A stretch of 64,000 nucleotides of DNA. Source: Thermovibrio sp. (lineage in GTDB: Bacteria > Aquificota > Aquificia > Desulfurobacteriales > Desulfurobacteriaceae). Positions within the stretch are counted from its first letter, which is position 1. Each line of letters starts with the position of its first letter. The stretch covers positions 1 to 64,000 of the forward strand of contig WFNZ01000035.1 of NCBI GenBank assembly GCA_015488335.1, written 5' to 3'. Below, piece by piece: positions 8,476 to 16,305 of the stretch. The position numbers were made by a program, and so were the translations under genes. The notes below the pieces were generated by a model. That model saw only the letters and a program-made list of their open reading frames with translations, had not been told where the DNA came from and ran no database searches.

Positions 8476-10106
8476 CTCTCCCTCCCTGAAAGGAACTCTA
8501 AAAGGTCTTCCTTAAAGATTGGACGGGTGTCATACTTCCTGAACCTACCTGTAGGCTTTATCCCGTAAAGGTTTAAGAGCTTTTCAAACTGCCCGGCGGG
8601 GGAGAGCTCCACAACAATAACCTCTTCTGCCCCCTCAATTTCTTTCTTTAACCTGTTTGCGGGGAAAGGTTCCATGTAGTTGGGCTTAACAGCCTTGTAG
8701 CCGAGCTCCTCTCCAATTTCACAGCAGACTCCCCAGTTCTCTCCCCAGGTGAGGAGAATCCGCTTAGAGTTTGTATCCCCTCCAACAGAAACCGTATCTT
8801 CCCTCTCCTCAAAGAACTTCCTTATGGTCTCCCTCTTCCTCTCTCTCTTGTTCTTCATTGCAACTATCTGCTCTGGCTCCTCTGTTGTTATTCCCATCTC
8901 GTCGTGCTCGTAGCTTGTGGCTTTAACAACTGCCCCTTTAGTTCCCGGAAAGGCTAAAGGAGAAATGCCGTCTTCAGTTATCCGGTATCTCTTATACTCA
9001 CCGTTTCCGTCCCAGAGTTTGGGCTCCTCAACAACTCGCTCCCTCTCTAAGGGCTGTGTAAAGAAGCTCTCTGCAACGTTCTTGCTTGAAAGGACTATTA
9101 CGGGAACCTGGAACTTCCAGGCAAGGTTCAAGGCCTCGCGGGTTAAGAGGTAACATTCCAGAGCGTTTGACGGGGCAACAACGATTCTGGGAAAGTCTCC
9201 GTGGCCGGCAAAGAGTGAAAAGAGCAGGTCTGCCTGCTCTGTGTAGGTGGGAACGCCTGTTGAGGGAGCTCCCCTCTGAGCAAGGTAGATAACGGACGGT
9301 GTCTCGCTCATTCCTGCAAGGCTAAGGGTCTCCGTCATAAGGGCAAATCCTCCGCCGGAAGTCCCGGTCATGGCTCTGCCTCCGGCGTATGCCGCTCCAA
9401 GAACCATGTTTATAACGCCAATTTCGTTCTCAGGCTGAACGACCTTTATCCCGAACTCCTCTTTGTGGGCCGCCAAATAGTGGAGAACCGGAGACGCAGG
9501 GGTCATGGGGTAAGCAATGTAGATATCCAAACCGCCGTCAACTGCCCCAAGGGCTACACCTTCACTGCCTGAAAAGTACTCTCCCTTAATTCCCTCAACC
9601 TCAACAATTTCTTCTACTTCCTGTGAAACATCGTAAAAGAACTCAAAAATCTCTCTGTTCTCCTCAAAGTTCTTAAGGTTCTGAAGAACAGACAGACCCT
9701 CCTCTTTTGGAATTCTGAATGCCTTTAAGAGGGCACCTAAAACAGCGGAGCTCCTCATAACCCCCTTAGCCCTCTCTCTGAAGGGAAGTCTGATTACTGT
9801 TCCCTCCACCTCCTCCTTAACCTTTTCATCTAAGAACCAGACTGTTCCTTCCTTTGCATCTTTTCTGTGGCGCCTAACGCTCCTGTCGTCTAAAGCAACA
9901 ATGTAGTCAGCCTTCCTGACGGGAGCGTAAACTTCCTCGTTTGAGAATCTGACAGACGAAAAGTTGTGGCCTCCCCTTATCAGCGACGGATAGTCGTGAT
10001 AAGTAAAGACCGAGTAGCCGATGCTGACGAGAACACGGGAGAGAAGGTTTCCCGCCTCCTTTACTCCCTCTCCCGCTTCTCCTCCGACGATGACTGAACG
10101 CTCCAT
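8472..10106 (-). CDS. 2-oxoacid:ferredoxin oxidoreductase, fused gamma-alpha subunit
   Basis: 544 residues. An N-terminal gamma domain (about 1-175) begins SVIVGGEAGEGVKEAG, followed by an alpha domain containing the YPMTPASPVLHYL loop (YPxTP, contacts CoA/ThDP) and the conserved TGTSGGGFALMTE and AQRGAPSTGVPTYTEQADL segments. Fusion of gamma and alpha is the hallmark of the two-subunit class known from archaea, mycobacteria and Hydrogenobacter-type Kor. The start ATG has AAGGAGGGG just upstream and overlaps the upstream synthetase gene by 46 bases. A close operon with an ADP-forming acyl-CoA synthetase suggests that acyl-CoA made or used here is exchanged with a free acid. Confidence 0.92.
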   Translation of the reverse strand: MERSVIVGGEAGEGVKEAGNLLSRVLVSIGYSVFTYHDYPSLIRGGHNFSSVRFSNEEVYAPVRKADYIVALDDRSVRRHRKDAKEGTVWFLDEKVKEEVEGTVIRLPFRERAKGVMRSSAVLGALLKAFRIPKEEGLSVLQNLKNFEENREIFEFFYDVSQEVEEIVEVEGIKGEYFSGSEGVALGAVDGGLDIYIAYPMTPASPVLHYLAAHKEEFGIKVVQPENEIGVINMVLGAAYAGGRAMTGTSGGGFALMTETLSLAGMSETPSVIYLAQRGAPSTGVPTYTEQADLLFSLFAGHGDFPRIVVAPSNALECYLLTREALNLAWKFQVPVIVLSSKNVAESFFTQPLERERVVEEPKLWDGNGEYKRYRITEDGISPLAFPGTKGAVVKATSYEHDEMGITTEEPEQIVAMKNKRERKRETIRKFFEEREDTVSVGGDTNSKRILLTWGENWGVCCEIGEELGYKAVKPNYMEPFPANRLKKEIEGAEEVIVVELSPAGQFEKLLNLYGIKPTGRFRKYDTRPIFKEDLLEFLSGRER

Positions 10107-12043
10107 ACTCCCCTCCTTATTGAGTTAACTGCCCTGTAAGGGTCTGGATAGACAGGAATTTTCTCTCTTTTCAGAATCTCAACTCCCTTTGAAACTGAGT
10201 GTCCTCCCATAAAGCAGCCAACAACCGCCCTTCTGCTCCTCTCGGCAAGCTTCACAACCTCGTGGGCAATTTCGGGAACGTCCGTCATAGACTGTGGAGT
10301 AACGATTACGAGGCAGACGTCCCAGTTCAGTTTCTCAAGTATCTCAAAGGCTGCCCTGTAGCGGTCCGAAGTGGCATCCCCTATCAGGTCAACGGGGTTT
10401 ATCCTACTCCAGTTTGGCGGAAGGACTCTTGAGAGCTCCTCAAGAACAGGCTTAACGGAAACAAGCTCAAGTCCGAAGGTGGTTCCGTAGTCTGCAGCCA
10501 GAGTCCCCGGCCCTCCGGCGTTTGTAACTATCAAAAGCTTATTTCCCCCAAGTCTTCCGTAAGCAGTTAGGAACTGGCAGGCGTCAAAGGCCTCCTCTAA
10601 GGAATCAACGACGATTCCCCCTCTACACTCAACGGCATCCTTAAAGACCTTATAGTTCCCGGCAAGTGAGCCTGTGTGGGATGCTGCAGCCCTCTTTCCA
10701 CCCTCAGACCTTCCGGCCTTTATAAAAACGGCAGGTTTTTCGCCCACAAAATCAAGGAGCTCCCACCCGAGCTCCAACCCCTCAACATAGGAAAGGATAA
10801 CTTTTGTATCAGAACTCCTAACGGCAAGTTCAAAACACTCAGTTAGCTCAATGTCTGACTGGTTCCCAAGGCTTATAACTTCAGAAAATCCGATACTCTC
10901 TTTAGATGCTGCGTCAACAACGGCTGTTATGAGAGCTCCGCTCTGTGAGAGGAAAGAGATTTCACCTTCCGGCGGAAGGGTTGTTGAAAAAGAGGCGTTC
11001 AAACCTAACGGCGGAACCATAAAGCCTAAAGTGTTGGGGCCCAAAACCCTGATTCCAAACTCCTTTGCAACTTCAACGACCTCCCTCTCAAGCTCCTCCC
11101 TTCCGGCCTCTCTAAAACCTGCAGAGATAACAACGGCAAGCTTTACTCCCTTCTCTCCGCACTCCTTCAAAACAGCGGGAACAACTTCTGCCGGAACGGC
11201 TATAAGGGCGCAGTCAACAGGTTCTGGAATCTCTTTAACAGAAGGGTAGCACTTAAAACCCAAAACTCTCTCATACTTCGGGTTAACGGGGAAGACCTTC
11301 CCTTTAAACCTCTCAAGGTTCCTGACAAGGGCGTAGCCAACCTTTTTCGGGTTTGTTGAAGCACCGATAACGGCAACGCTTTCAGGCCTGAACAGGTTAT
11401 CTGGAAGAGGTTTAAAATTTCTTCTTCTTTCAGGTTCCTTAAGGAGAGCTCTCCCGTCTGCCGGAATGACGTACTCTTCTGTAATGAAGGTTGGGTTCAG
11501 ATCAAGCTCGTAAATTTCAGGGTGTTCAGAAAGAAGCTTTTTAAGTTTTTCAATAAAATCAAGGAAGAGTTCAGTATTCCCTTTGAAGTTTCTAAACCCT
11601 TCAATCAGTTTATAGAGCTCTGTCTTTTTAATCTGCTCCAGAGTCTCTTCTCTATTGGCCTTTAGCGGAATAAAAACAACGTCTTTAAAGAGCTCCACGA
11701 AAATTCCGCCGGTTCCGGCTCCAACAACGTGAAGGAAAGACGGGTCTCTCTTTACACCTACAAAGGCCTCTATGCCGGAGAGCTTCTCTTCAACGATGAA
11801 CTCTTCTACCTCTGGGAACTTCCGTTCCAGCTCAGAGACTGCCCTTTTTAGTTCTTCCCGGCTGCTTACAAACAGAACACCACCTGCACTGCTTTTGTGA
11901 ATCACTTTTCCTGAAACCACTTTAACGACGGCGGGAAAGGTGTTCCAGGAAGGGAGCTCCCCTCTTTTAAAGAGAGAGTAATCAGGAACAGATATACCGT
12001 AAGAGACGAGGAGCCTATAAACGTCAGGTTCTGTCAGGAACAA
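10061..12043 (-). CDS. ADP-forming acyl-CoA synthetase (acetate-CoA ligase type), fused with ATP-grasp domain first
   Basis: 660 residues. The N-terminal ATP-grasp (beta-type) domain covers about 1-200 (VVSGKVIHKSSAGGV, EAFVGVKRDPSFLHVVGAG). A CoA-binding Rossmann domain starts at about 222 (VAVIGASTNPKKVG), and the succinyl-CoA-ligase-like domains follow with the phosphorylatable histidine in AASHTGSLAG (His456). It catalyses acid + CoA + ATP to acyl-CoA + ADP + Pi, reversibly. Many homologues have the alpha part first or as separate subunits; here the order is beta-alpha. The start is TTG with GGAGAG a few bases upstream. A perfect TATAAT lies about 30 bases upstream of the start. The substrate (acetate, succinate or a branched acid) is not determinable. 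Confidence 0.9.
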   Translation of the reverse strand: MFLTEPDVYRLLVSYGISVPDYSLFKRGELPSWNTFPAVVKVVSGKVIHKSSAGGVLFVSSREELKRAVSELERKFPEVEEFIVEEKLSGIEAFVGVKRDPSFLHVVGAGTGGIFVELFKDVVFIPLKANREETLEQIKKTELYKLIEGFRNFKGNTELFLDFIEKLKKLLSEHPEIYELDLNPTFITEEYVIPADGRALLKEPERRRNFKPLPDNLFRPESVAVIGASTNPKKVGYALVRNLERFKGKVFPVNPKYERVLGFKCYPSVKEIPEPVDCALIAVPAEVVPAVLKECGEKGVKLAVVISAGFREAGREELEREVVEVAKEFGIRVLGPNTLGFMVPPLGLNASFSTTLPPEGEISFLSQSGALITAVVDAASKESIGFSEVISLGNQSDIELTECFELAVRSSDTKVILSYVEGLELGWELLDFVGEKPAVFIKAGRSEGGKRAAASHTGSLAGNYKVFKDAVECRGGIVVDSLEEAFDACQFLTAYGRLGGNKLLIVTNAGGPGTLAADYGTTFGLELVSVKPVLEELSRVLPPNWSRINPVDLIGDATSDRYRAAFEILEKLNWDVCLVIVTPQSMTDVPEIAHEVVKLAERSRRAVVGCFMGGHSVSKGVEILKREKIPVYPDPYRAVNSIRRGVWSVQSSSEEKRERE

Positions 12044-12072
12044 AGTCTCTCCAAATATTCCGTTCTATTTAT

Positions 12073-12101
12073 ATTATATCTCCTATTGGGAAAATCTATC
12101 A
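12073..12101 (-). promoter_or_regulatory. Promoter of the acyl-CoA synthetase/oxidoreductase operon
   Basis: On the minus strand there is a perfect -10 hexamer TATAAT (12073-12078) and, 17 bases upstream, TGATAG as a weak -35. Transcription would begin about 25 bases before the TTG of the synthetase gene. No other clear promoter interrupts the following minus-strand genes, so it may feed much of the 12-kb run. Confidence 0.45.
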
Positions 12102-12137
12102 GCAAAATCTAGGAGTCTTTAAAATCCCAGTAAGTGG

Positions 12138-12167
12138 TAAAATAATAATGAATAGGTATTCATTATT
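12138..12167 (+). promoter_or_regulatory. -10 element plus perfect 24-bp palindromic operator
   Basis: A -10-like TAAAAT (12138-12143) is directly followed by a perfect inverted repeat at 12144-12167. Its arms are AATAATGAAT and ATTCATTATT and its spacer is AGGT. The palindrome covers the expected transcription start of the ferritin-like gene, a classic repressor position. Its A/T-rich dyad resembles Fur/PerR-family sites in general character but does not match the Fur 7-1-7 or PerR consensus exactly. The regulator is unknown. It could also affect the divergent synthetase promoter about 65 bases away. Confidence 0.6.
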
Positions 12168-12183
12168 CAGTTAAGGAGAAAAA

Positions 12184-12684
12184 GTGAAGAGGAGAGACTT
12201 CGTAAAGTTAGTTTTCGGGGCTCTATCACCCTTCGTAGTTCAGTTGAAGCCAAAAGAAGCATACAGTAGGTTTAGTCAACCGTTTATCTCTCTATGTAAC
12301 CTTGCAATATCCCACGAATACGGAGCCATCGTTCAGTATATAAACCACAGTGGACTTATCCCAGATAGCAACATAAAAAGCATATTAGAGAGAAACATGC
12401 AGGATGAGATAGTCCATGCAAGAAAGTTAACAGAGATACTTGTAAAGGAAGGGGCTTCTCCCACTGTGTCTATCTGGCCACCCCAAACAGGAAAGGGTTT
12501 GAAAAAACTTATAGAAGAAGATATTGAAGGAGAAAATGCGGCAATAAAGCTTTACTCACAGATACTTGACCTTCCAGAGTCTAAGAAGTACAGAGATGTT
12601 ATCTACTCTTTTATGAAGAGAGAAGAGGTCCACCGTTCAAGACTTGTGGAGATAATGAGTGCTGTTAGAAAGAGTAAAACCTAA
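12184..12684 (+). CDS. Tat-exported ferritin-like di-iron protein
   Basis: 166 residues from a GTG with AAGGAGA immediately upstream. The N-terminus MKRRDFVKLVFGALSPFVVQ is a twin-arginine signal (RRDFVK plus hydrophobic stretch), so the folded, metal-loaded protein is probably exported to the periplasm. The mature part shows four-helix ferritin-like spacing: Glu45 (SHEYGA), Glu75-x-x-His78 (EIVH), Glu115-117 (EDIEGE) and Glu147-x-x-His150 (EEVH). That is the E...ExxH...E...ExxH pattern of rubrerythrin/bacterioferritin-type di-iron sites. No rubredoxin domain is present. It overlaps the HD-GYP gene by 26 bases. Role probably iron storage or peroxide reduction (inference). Confidence 0.75.
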   Translation: MKRRDFVKLVFGALSPFVVQLKPKEAYSRFSQPFISLCNLAISHEYGAIVQYINHSGLIPDSNIKSILERNMQDEIVHARKLTEILVKEGASPTVSIWPPQTGKGLKKLIEEDIEGENAAIKLYSQILDLPESKKYRDVIYSFMKREEVHRSRLVEIMSAVRKSKT

Positions 12685-14221
12685 AACTATATTTGGAAAG
12701 CTGTTTCTCTATACTATAGCTATCTTTCTATTTTCTTTTTTTCTCACATACTATGGAACTTCTTACCTGTTAAAAGATAGCCTTGAAGACAACTTTAGAA
12801 AAAAAGCAGAAGCAGAGACAGAACTACTAACCTCTTACATTCAGTCTTTGATAAAAAACTATAACTATACGGAAATCTATTCACTGGTAAATCAAACTAT
12901 AAATAGGGATCCAGATGTAGTCGGAGTAGAGGTAAAAGAGCTTTCAAGCGACCTTATAAGTATAAAACTAATAGGAAACTTGAAACAGTGTAGAGATAAT
13001 TTTTTAGAACCGTGTTACTATACTGTAGAGAAAAACATCAAAACAAGTATCCCTATAAAAGTTATAGTATTTTTCTCAACGGAGAATCTGGTTGATTTGG
13101 TCCAATCTGTAAGAAAAACTCTAATTTCCCTTTTAGTATTCCTATTCCTTTTCTCAGAACTTGCAATATTTATCGTAATGAGAGACGCGGAAAACACGGT
13201 TTCTAAAGTGGTTGAAGCCATAGACAGGTGGAGAGAAGGTGGAATAGAGAAACTGAAAAATGAAAACTGGAGTTTTGAAATTAAGAAGATAGTATCAGAA
13301 GTAGTTGAAATGTACACAGAACTCCAGAGAGAAAGGGAAATAGACTATAAACTCCTTCTATTTACCGGAGAAATTCTTAATATGATTCCCCTCATTAATG
13401 ACGAAGAAGAATTTCTCAAGAAGACTACCTTACTAATCAAAACAGTTTTTAAGCTAAAAGAGGTAAAACTATGTAAAGAGAAACAGGATTGTAAAGGAGA
13501 ACGCATATTAACTACCTCTAACTTTAGTATCGTAATCCCAGGAAAAAGTATCCCCGACACAGTCTTAAAAACTCTGGGAAACATCATATTGGGAGCTCTA
13601 AAAGTTTTACAGGAGAAAAGAGAGAGGGAGGAACTTCTCTTTGGAACCGTTAAAGCCATAGCAAATGCAATTGACGCAACATCTCCATGGACAAAAGACC
13701 ACAGCGAAAAAGTGGCAGAGATATCTGTAGAAATTGCAAGAGCTCTGAATTTAGACGAAGAGACTGTTGAGAAGATAAGGTTAGGAGCTCTCCTCCACGA
13801 CATAGGAAAGTTAGGAATTCCACCTGACATACTCAACAAACCGGAAAGGTTAACCCCGGAAGAGTACGAAATCGTAAAGGAACATCCGGTATGGGGATAC
13901 AGAATACTGAAACCTATTAAAGCCTTTTCTGAGATTATTCCTATTGTTCTGTACCATCACGAAAGGTGCAACGGCAGTGGTTATCCTTACGGGCTTAAGT
14001 GCAACCAGATTCCACTTCCTGCAAAGATAGTGGCCGTAGCAGACGTTATAGAGGCCATGACTGCGAAAAGACCCTACAAAAAACCGTACCCATTAAAAGA
14101 GGTTTTTGAGTATCTGAAGAGTGAGGCTGGAAGACTATTCTCTCCTGAAGTTGTTGAGGCTGCACTGAAAAAAGCTGAGGAGATAGAGGAAATTATTAGT
14201 GGTCGGGGCGGGGGGATTTGA
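12659..14221 (+). CDS. Membrane HD-GYP domain protein (cyclic-di-GMP phosphodiesterase type)
   Basis: 520 residues starting at a GTG that overlaps the ferritin-like gene by 26 bases. Two transmembrane helices (about 12-34 and 148-170) enclose a periplasmic sensor of about 110 residues. A cytoplasmic linker with a Cys-x4-Cys pair (about 270-280) follows, then an HD-GYP domain (about 330-510) with HDIGKLGIPPDIL, HHERCNGSGYPYGL and the downstream DVIEAMTAKRPYK. The HD and GYP residues are intact, so hydrolysis of c-di-GMP is likely. The last seven codons (SGRGGGI, stop) are read from the antisense strand of the tRNA-Pro gene, so the C-terminus is dictated by tRNA sequence. Upstream base composition is A/T-richer than in neighbouring operons. 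Confidence 0.88.
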   Translation: MLLERVKPKTIFGKLFLYTIAIFLFSFFLTYYGTSYLLKDSLEDNFRKKAEAETELLTSYIQSLIKNYNYTEIYSLVNQTINRDPDVVGVEVKELSSDLISIKLIGNLKQCRDNFLEPCYYTVEKNIKTSIPIKVIVFFSTENLVDLVQSVRKTLISLLVFLFLFSELAIFIVMRDAENTVSKVVEAIDRWREGGIEKLKNENWSFEIKKIVSEVVEMYTELQREREIDYKLLLFTGEILNMIPLINDEEEFLKKTTLLIKTVFKLKEVKLCKEKQDCKGERILTTSNFSIVIPGKSIPDTVLKTLGNIILGALKVLQEKREREELLFGTVKAIANAIDATSPWTKDHSEKVAEISVEIARALNLDEETVEKIRLGALLHDIGKLGIPPDILNKPERLTPEEYEIVKEHPVWGYRILKPIKAFSEIIPIVLYHHERCNGSGYPYGLKCNQIPLPAKIVAVADVIEAMTAKRPYKKPYPLKEVFEYLKSEAGRLFSPEVVEAALKKAEEIEEIISGRGGGI

Positions 14222-14277
14222 ACCCCCGACCTCTTGGTCCCGAACCAAGCGCGCTGACCAGGCTGCGCCACGCCCCG
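14200..14277 (-). tRNA. tRNA-Pro (anticodon CGG)
   Basis: The minus strand folds as a cloverleaf: acceptor CGGGGCG with CGCCCCG, the D arm GCGCAGCCTGGTCAGCGC, the anticodon stem CTTGG/CCAAG with loop TTCGGGA (anticodon CGG, reading CCG), and the T arm GGGGGTTCAAATCCCCC. CCA is encoded at 14200-14202. It lies at the end of the bioB operon on the same strand. Its 3' half overlaps the end of the opposing HD-GYP reading frame by 22 bases. Confidence 0.93.
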
Positions 14278-14306
14278 ATTCTGCAGGGTTTAATATAGAA
14301 CAAAAA

Positions 14307-15245
14307 TTAACCATCAGGAAGTTTTAGGTTTGATTCAAAGCCAAGGTCTTTTATCATCTGGTAGTCGTCTCTCAGGCTTCTGCCCTTTGTCGTAAGGTAG
14401 TTCCCAACCATTAGGGCGTTTGCAGGAAAGAGGGAAAGGGGCTGGAGCTCCCTCAAGTTCCTCTCCCTTCCACCACAGACCCTTATTTCAGCTTCGGGAA
14501 TTGAAAGCCTTATGGCAGTTAATATTCTCAGGCATTTTAAAGGAGTAAGGTAGTCTGCCCCCTCCAAAGGTGTTCCCTTAATGGGATGGAGGAAATTGAC
14601 GGGAATTGAGTCTACAGAGAGCTCCCTCAAACTCTCTATAAAAGAGACAACATCTTCTTCAGACTCTCCAAGGCCAAAAATTCCACCGCAGCATGTTGAT
14701 AGGCCTACCTCTTTTGCAGTAAGAACCGTTCTGTAGCGGTCTTCCCAACTCTGAACGGTAGAAATTTTCGGGTAGAACTCTCGGGATGTCTCAAGGTTGT
14801 GGTGGTACCTGTCAAGGCCGCAGGACTTTAAAAAGGAGAGTTCCTCCTTTCCCATCTGCCCTAAAGAGGCGCAGACTTTACAGTCCGGCTTTTCAGCTTT
14901 CAACTTTTCAATCACTTTTCCTATAACCTTTAAATCCTCCCTAGTAGGTGAAACTCCGCTTGTTACAAAGCTGAAACGGTCTATTCCAAGGTCAAAGGCA
15001 GAGAGAGCTCTCTCAAGGAGCTCCTTTTCAGGAAAGAGAGGGTAAACCCTAATCCTCAAGTTAAAGTGTGAAGACTGGGCACAGAATTTACAGTCTGACG
15101 GACAGCTGCCGCTTTTAGCGTTTAAAATGGCACAGGTCTCTATGAAATTACCGAAATGACGGAACTTCAACCTGTTGGCTTCAGAAAGGAATTCGTAGAA
15201 TTTCTCAACTGGGGAGTTCAGAACTTCTAAGATTTGCTCTTTCAC
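14307..15245 (-). CDS. bioB: Biotin synthase
   Basis: 312 residues. Radical-SAM signature SGSCPSDCKFCAQS (CxxxCxxC binding the 4Fe-4S cluster) lies near residue 48. The later conserved segments HNLETSREFYPKI, CCGGIFGLGES, PVNFLHPIKGTPLE and a terminal RVCGGRERNLRELQP-like region hold the ligands of the second, sulfur-donating cluster. It inserts sulfur into dethiobiotin. The start is GTG overlapping the mglA stop (GTGA). bioA is 24 kb away on the other strand, so the pathway is scattered. It is the last protein gene of the ybaB-to-bioB operon, with tRNA-Pro following. Confidence 0.97.
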   Translation of the reverse strand: MKEQILEVLNSPVEKFYEFLSEANRLKFRHFGNFIETCAILNAKSGSCPSDCKFCAQSSHFNLRIRVYPLFPEKELLERALSAFDLGIDRFSFVTSGVSPTREDLKVIGKVIEKLKAEKPDCKVCASLGQMGKEELSFLKSCGLDRYHHNLETSREFYPKISTVQSWEDRYRTVLTAKEVGLSTCCGGIFGLGESEEDVVSFIESLRELSVDSIPVNFLHPIKGTPLEGADYLTPLKCLRILTAIRLSIPEAEIRVCGGRERNLRELQPLSLFPANALMVGNYLTTKGRSLRDDYQMIKDLGFESNLKLPDG

Positions 15246-15823
15246 TTCTTCAGCTTCTTCAGAACCTGGCGGGTTATCTCTTTAAAGGTTTCAAGGACTC
15301 CTATACCTTTTGTGGCAACCGCTTCAAAGTCTGGTCTGTTCCATCTGTTCAGGTCTTTCCTCAAAACCTCAACAGGAAGGATGTTGGGAAGGTCTCTCTT
15401 GTTGTACTGGAAGACTAAGGGGAGCTCCTCCATGTTTATATCGTATTCTTTCAAGTTTTCAAGCATATCGTCCAAAGTATCAAGGTTCGCGTCGTGCCTC
15501 TCCTCTTGAGAGTCGGCAACGAAAACAACTCCATCAACGCCCTTTAAAATCAGCTTACGGCTTGCCTGGTAGATTATTTGACCGGGAGTTGTGTAAAGGT
15601 GGAAGCGGACCTTAAAGCCTTTAACGTTTGAAACCTCAATGGGAACGAAGTCAAAGAAGAGAGTTCTCTCTGTTTCTGTAGCAAGTGTAATCATTTCACC
15701 CTTGTTTTCAGGCTTTATATGGTCGTAAATCCATTTAATGTTAGTGGTCTTCCCGGAAAGTCCGGGGCCGTAGTACACTATTTTGCAGTTTATCTCTTTA
15801 GTAGCAAAGTTGATAAATGGCAT
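15242..15823 (-). CDS. mglA: MglA-type small Ras-like GTPase
   Basis: 193 residues. G1 is GPGLSGKTTN, G3 TTPGQ (the MglA form lacking the usual DxxG aspartate), and G4 NKRD within QYNKRDLPN. The N-terminus MPFINFATKEINCKIVYYG is a hallmark of MglA-group bacterial GTPases, which set cell polarity and control motility or pili in Myxococcus and Thermus. It is paired with a Roadblock-domain partner directly upstream, the normal GAP. Location inside an operon with pyruvate:ferredoxin oxidoreductase and bioB is unexpected. Gap to the upstream gene is 8 bases; downstream bioB overlaps. Confidence 0.93.
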   Translation of the reverse strand: MPFINFATKEINCKIVYYGPGLSGKTTNIKWIYDHIKPENKGEMITLATETERTLFFDFVPIEVSNVKGFKVRFHLYTTPGQIIYQASRKLILKGVDGVVFVADSQEERHDANLDTLDDMLENLKEYDINMEELPLVFQYNKRDLPNILPVEVLRKDLNRWNRPDFEAVATKGIGVLETFKEITRQVLKKLKK

Positions 15824-15831
15824 TCAATCCC

Positions 15832-16305
15832 CTACTCAAAAAGGGTATCAAGGTCTATATCTTCAACGTCTATATGCTCTGCAACAGAAGATTCCCTCTT
15901 TATTCTGTCTTCTATCTGGCTTAAAAGCTCAACCAATTTTTTATAGTACTTCTTAATCTTAACTCTAACGATACCTAAGTTTGATAAATTTTTATCAAAG
16001 ATAGAAACTAAGATGTACTTTCCATCAATCAGAATCATATAAATACCTTCTTCTTCCGTTTCAGTAAACATATGATTTAAAGTTTTATCTCCCAAAAGTT
16101 TTGAGAGAGCCTCAGAAGCAGCTACATTTCCAGCTGTAAGGGAAGCAAAGGTTATGTCATCAGAAGAGAAAGCCGGAGACTCGCTCCGGCTGATTAGCTG
16201 ACCAGCTTTGTCTATCAAGAGAACAATTTTTGACTTGCTTTCTCTGTTGAGCTCTGTGAGGAGCTCCCTTAACTTTCTATCCTCTTCTGGCCTTAAACTA
16301 AGCAT
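15832..16305 (-). CDS. mglB: Roadblock/LC7-domain protein (MglB, GTPase-activating partner of MglA)
   Basis: 157 residues starting at the ATG that overlaps the porB stop (TGATG); a GTG one codon upstream is also possible. The Roadblock fold pattern is clear: an N-terminal helix (EDRKLRELLTELNRES), then KIVLLIDKAGQLISRS, a helix starting ASLTAGNVAASEALSKLLG, EEGIYMILIDGKYILVSIFDKNLSNLG and a final helix. The C-terminal tail is acidic (HIDVEDIDLDTLFE). Such proteins stimulate GTP hydrolysis by MglA and help place it at a pole. The adjacent mglA makes the pairing secure. Confidence 0.9.
   Translation of the reverse strand: MLSLRPEEDRKLRELLTELNRESKSKIVLLIDKAGQLISRSESPAFSSDDITFASLTAGNVAASEALSKLLGDKTLNHMFTETEEEGIYMILIDGKYILVSIFDKNLSNLGIVRVKIKKYYKKLVELLSQIEDRIKRESSVAEHIDVEDIDLDTLFE

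Noticed and set aside
12144-12167. Palindrome as a transcription terminator
   Set aside because: It is A/T-rich with no T-tract role and lies between divergent genes at a promoter, so an operator is more likely.
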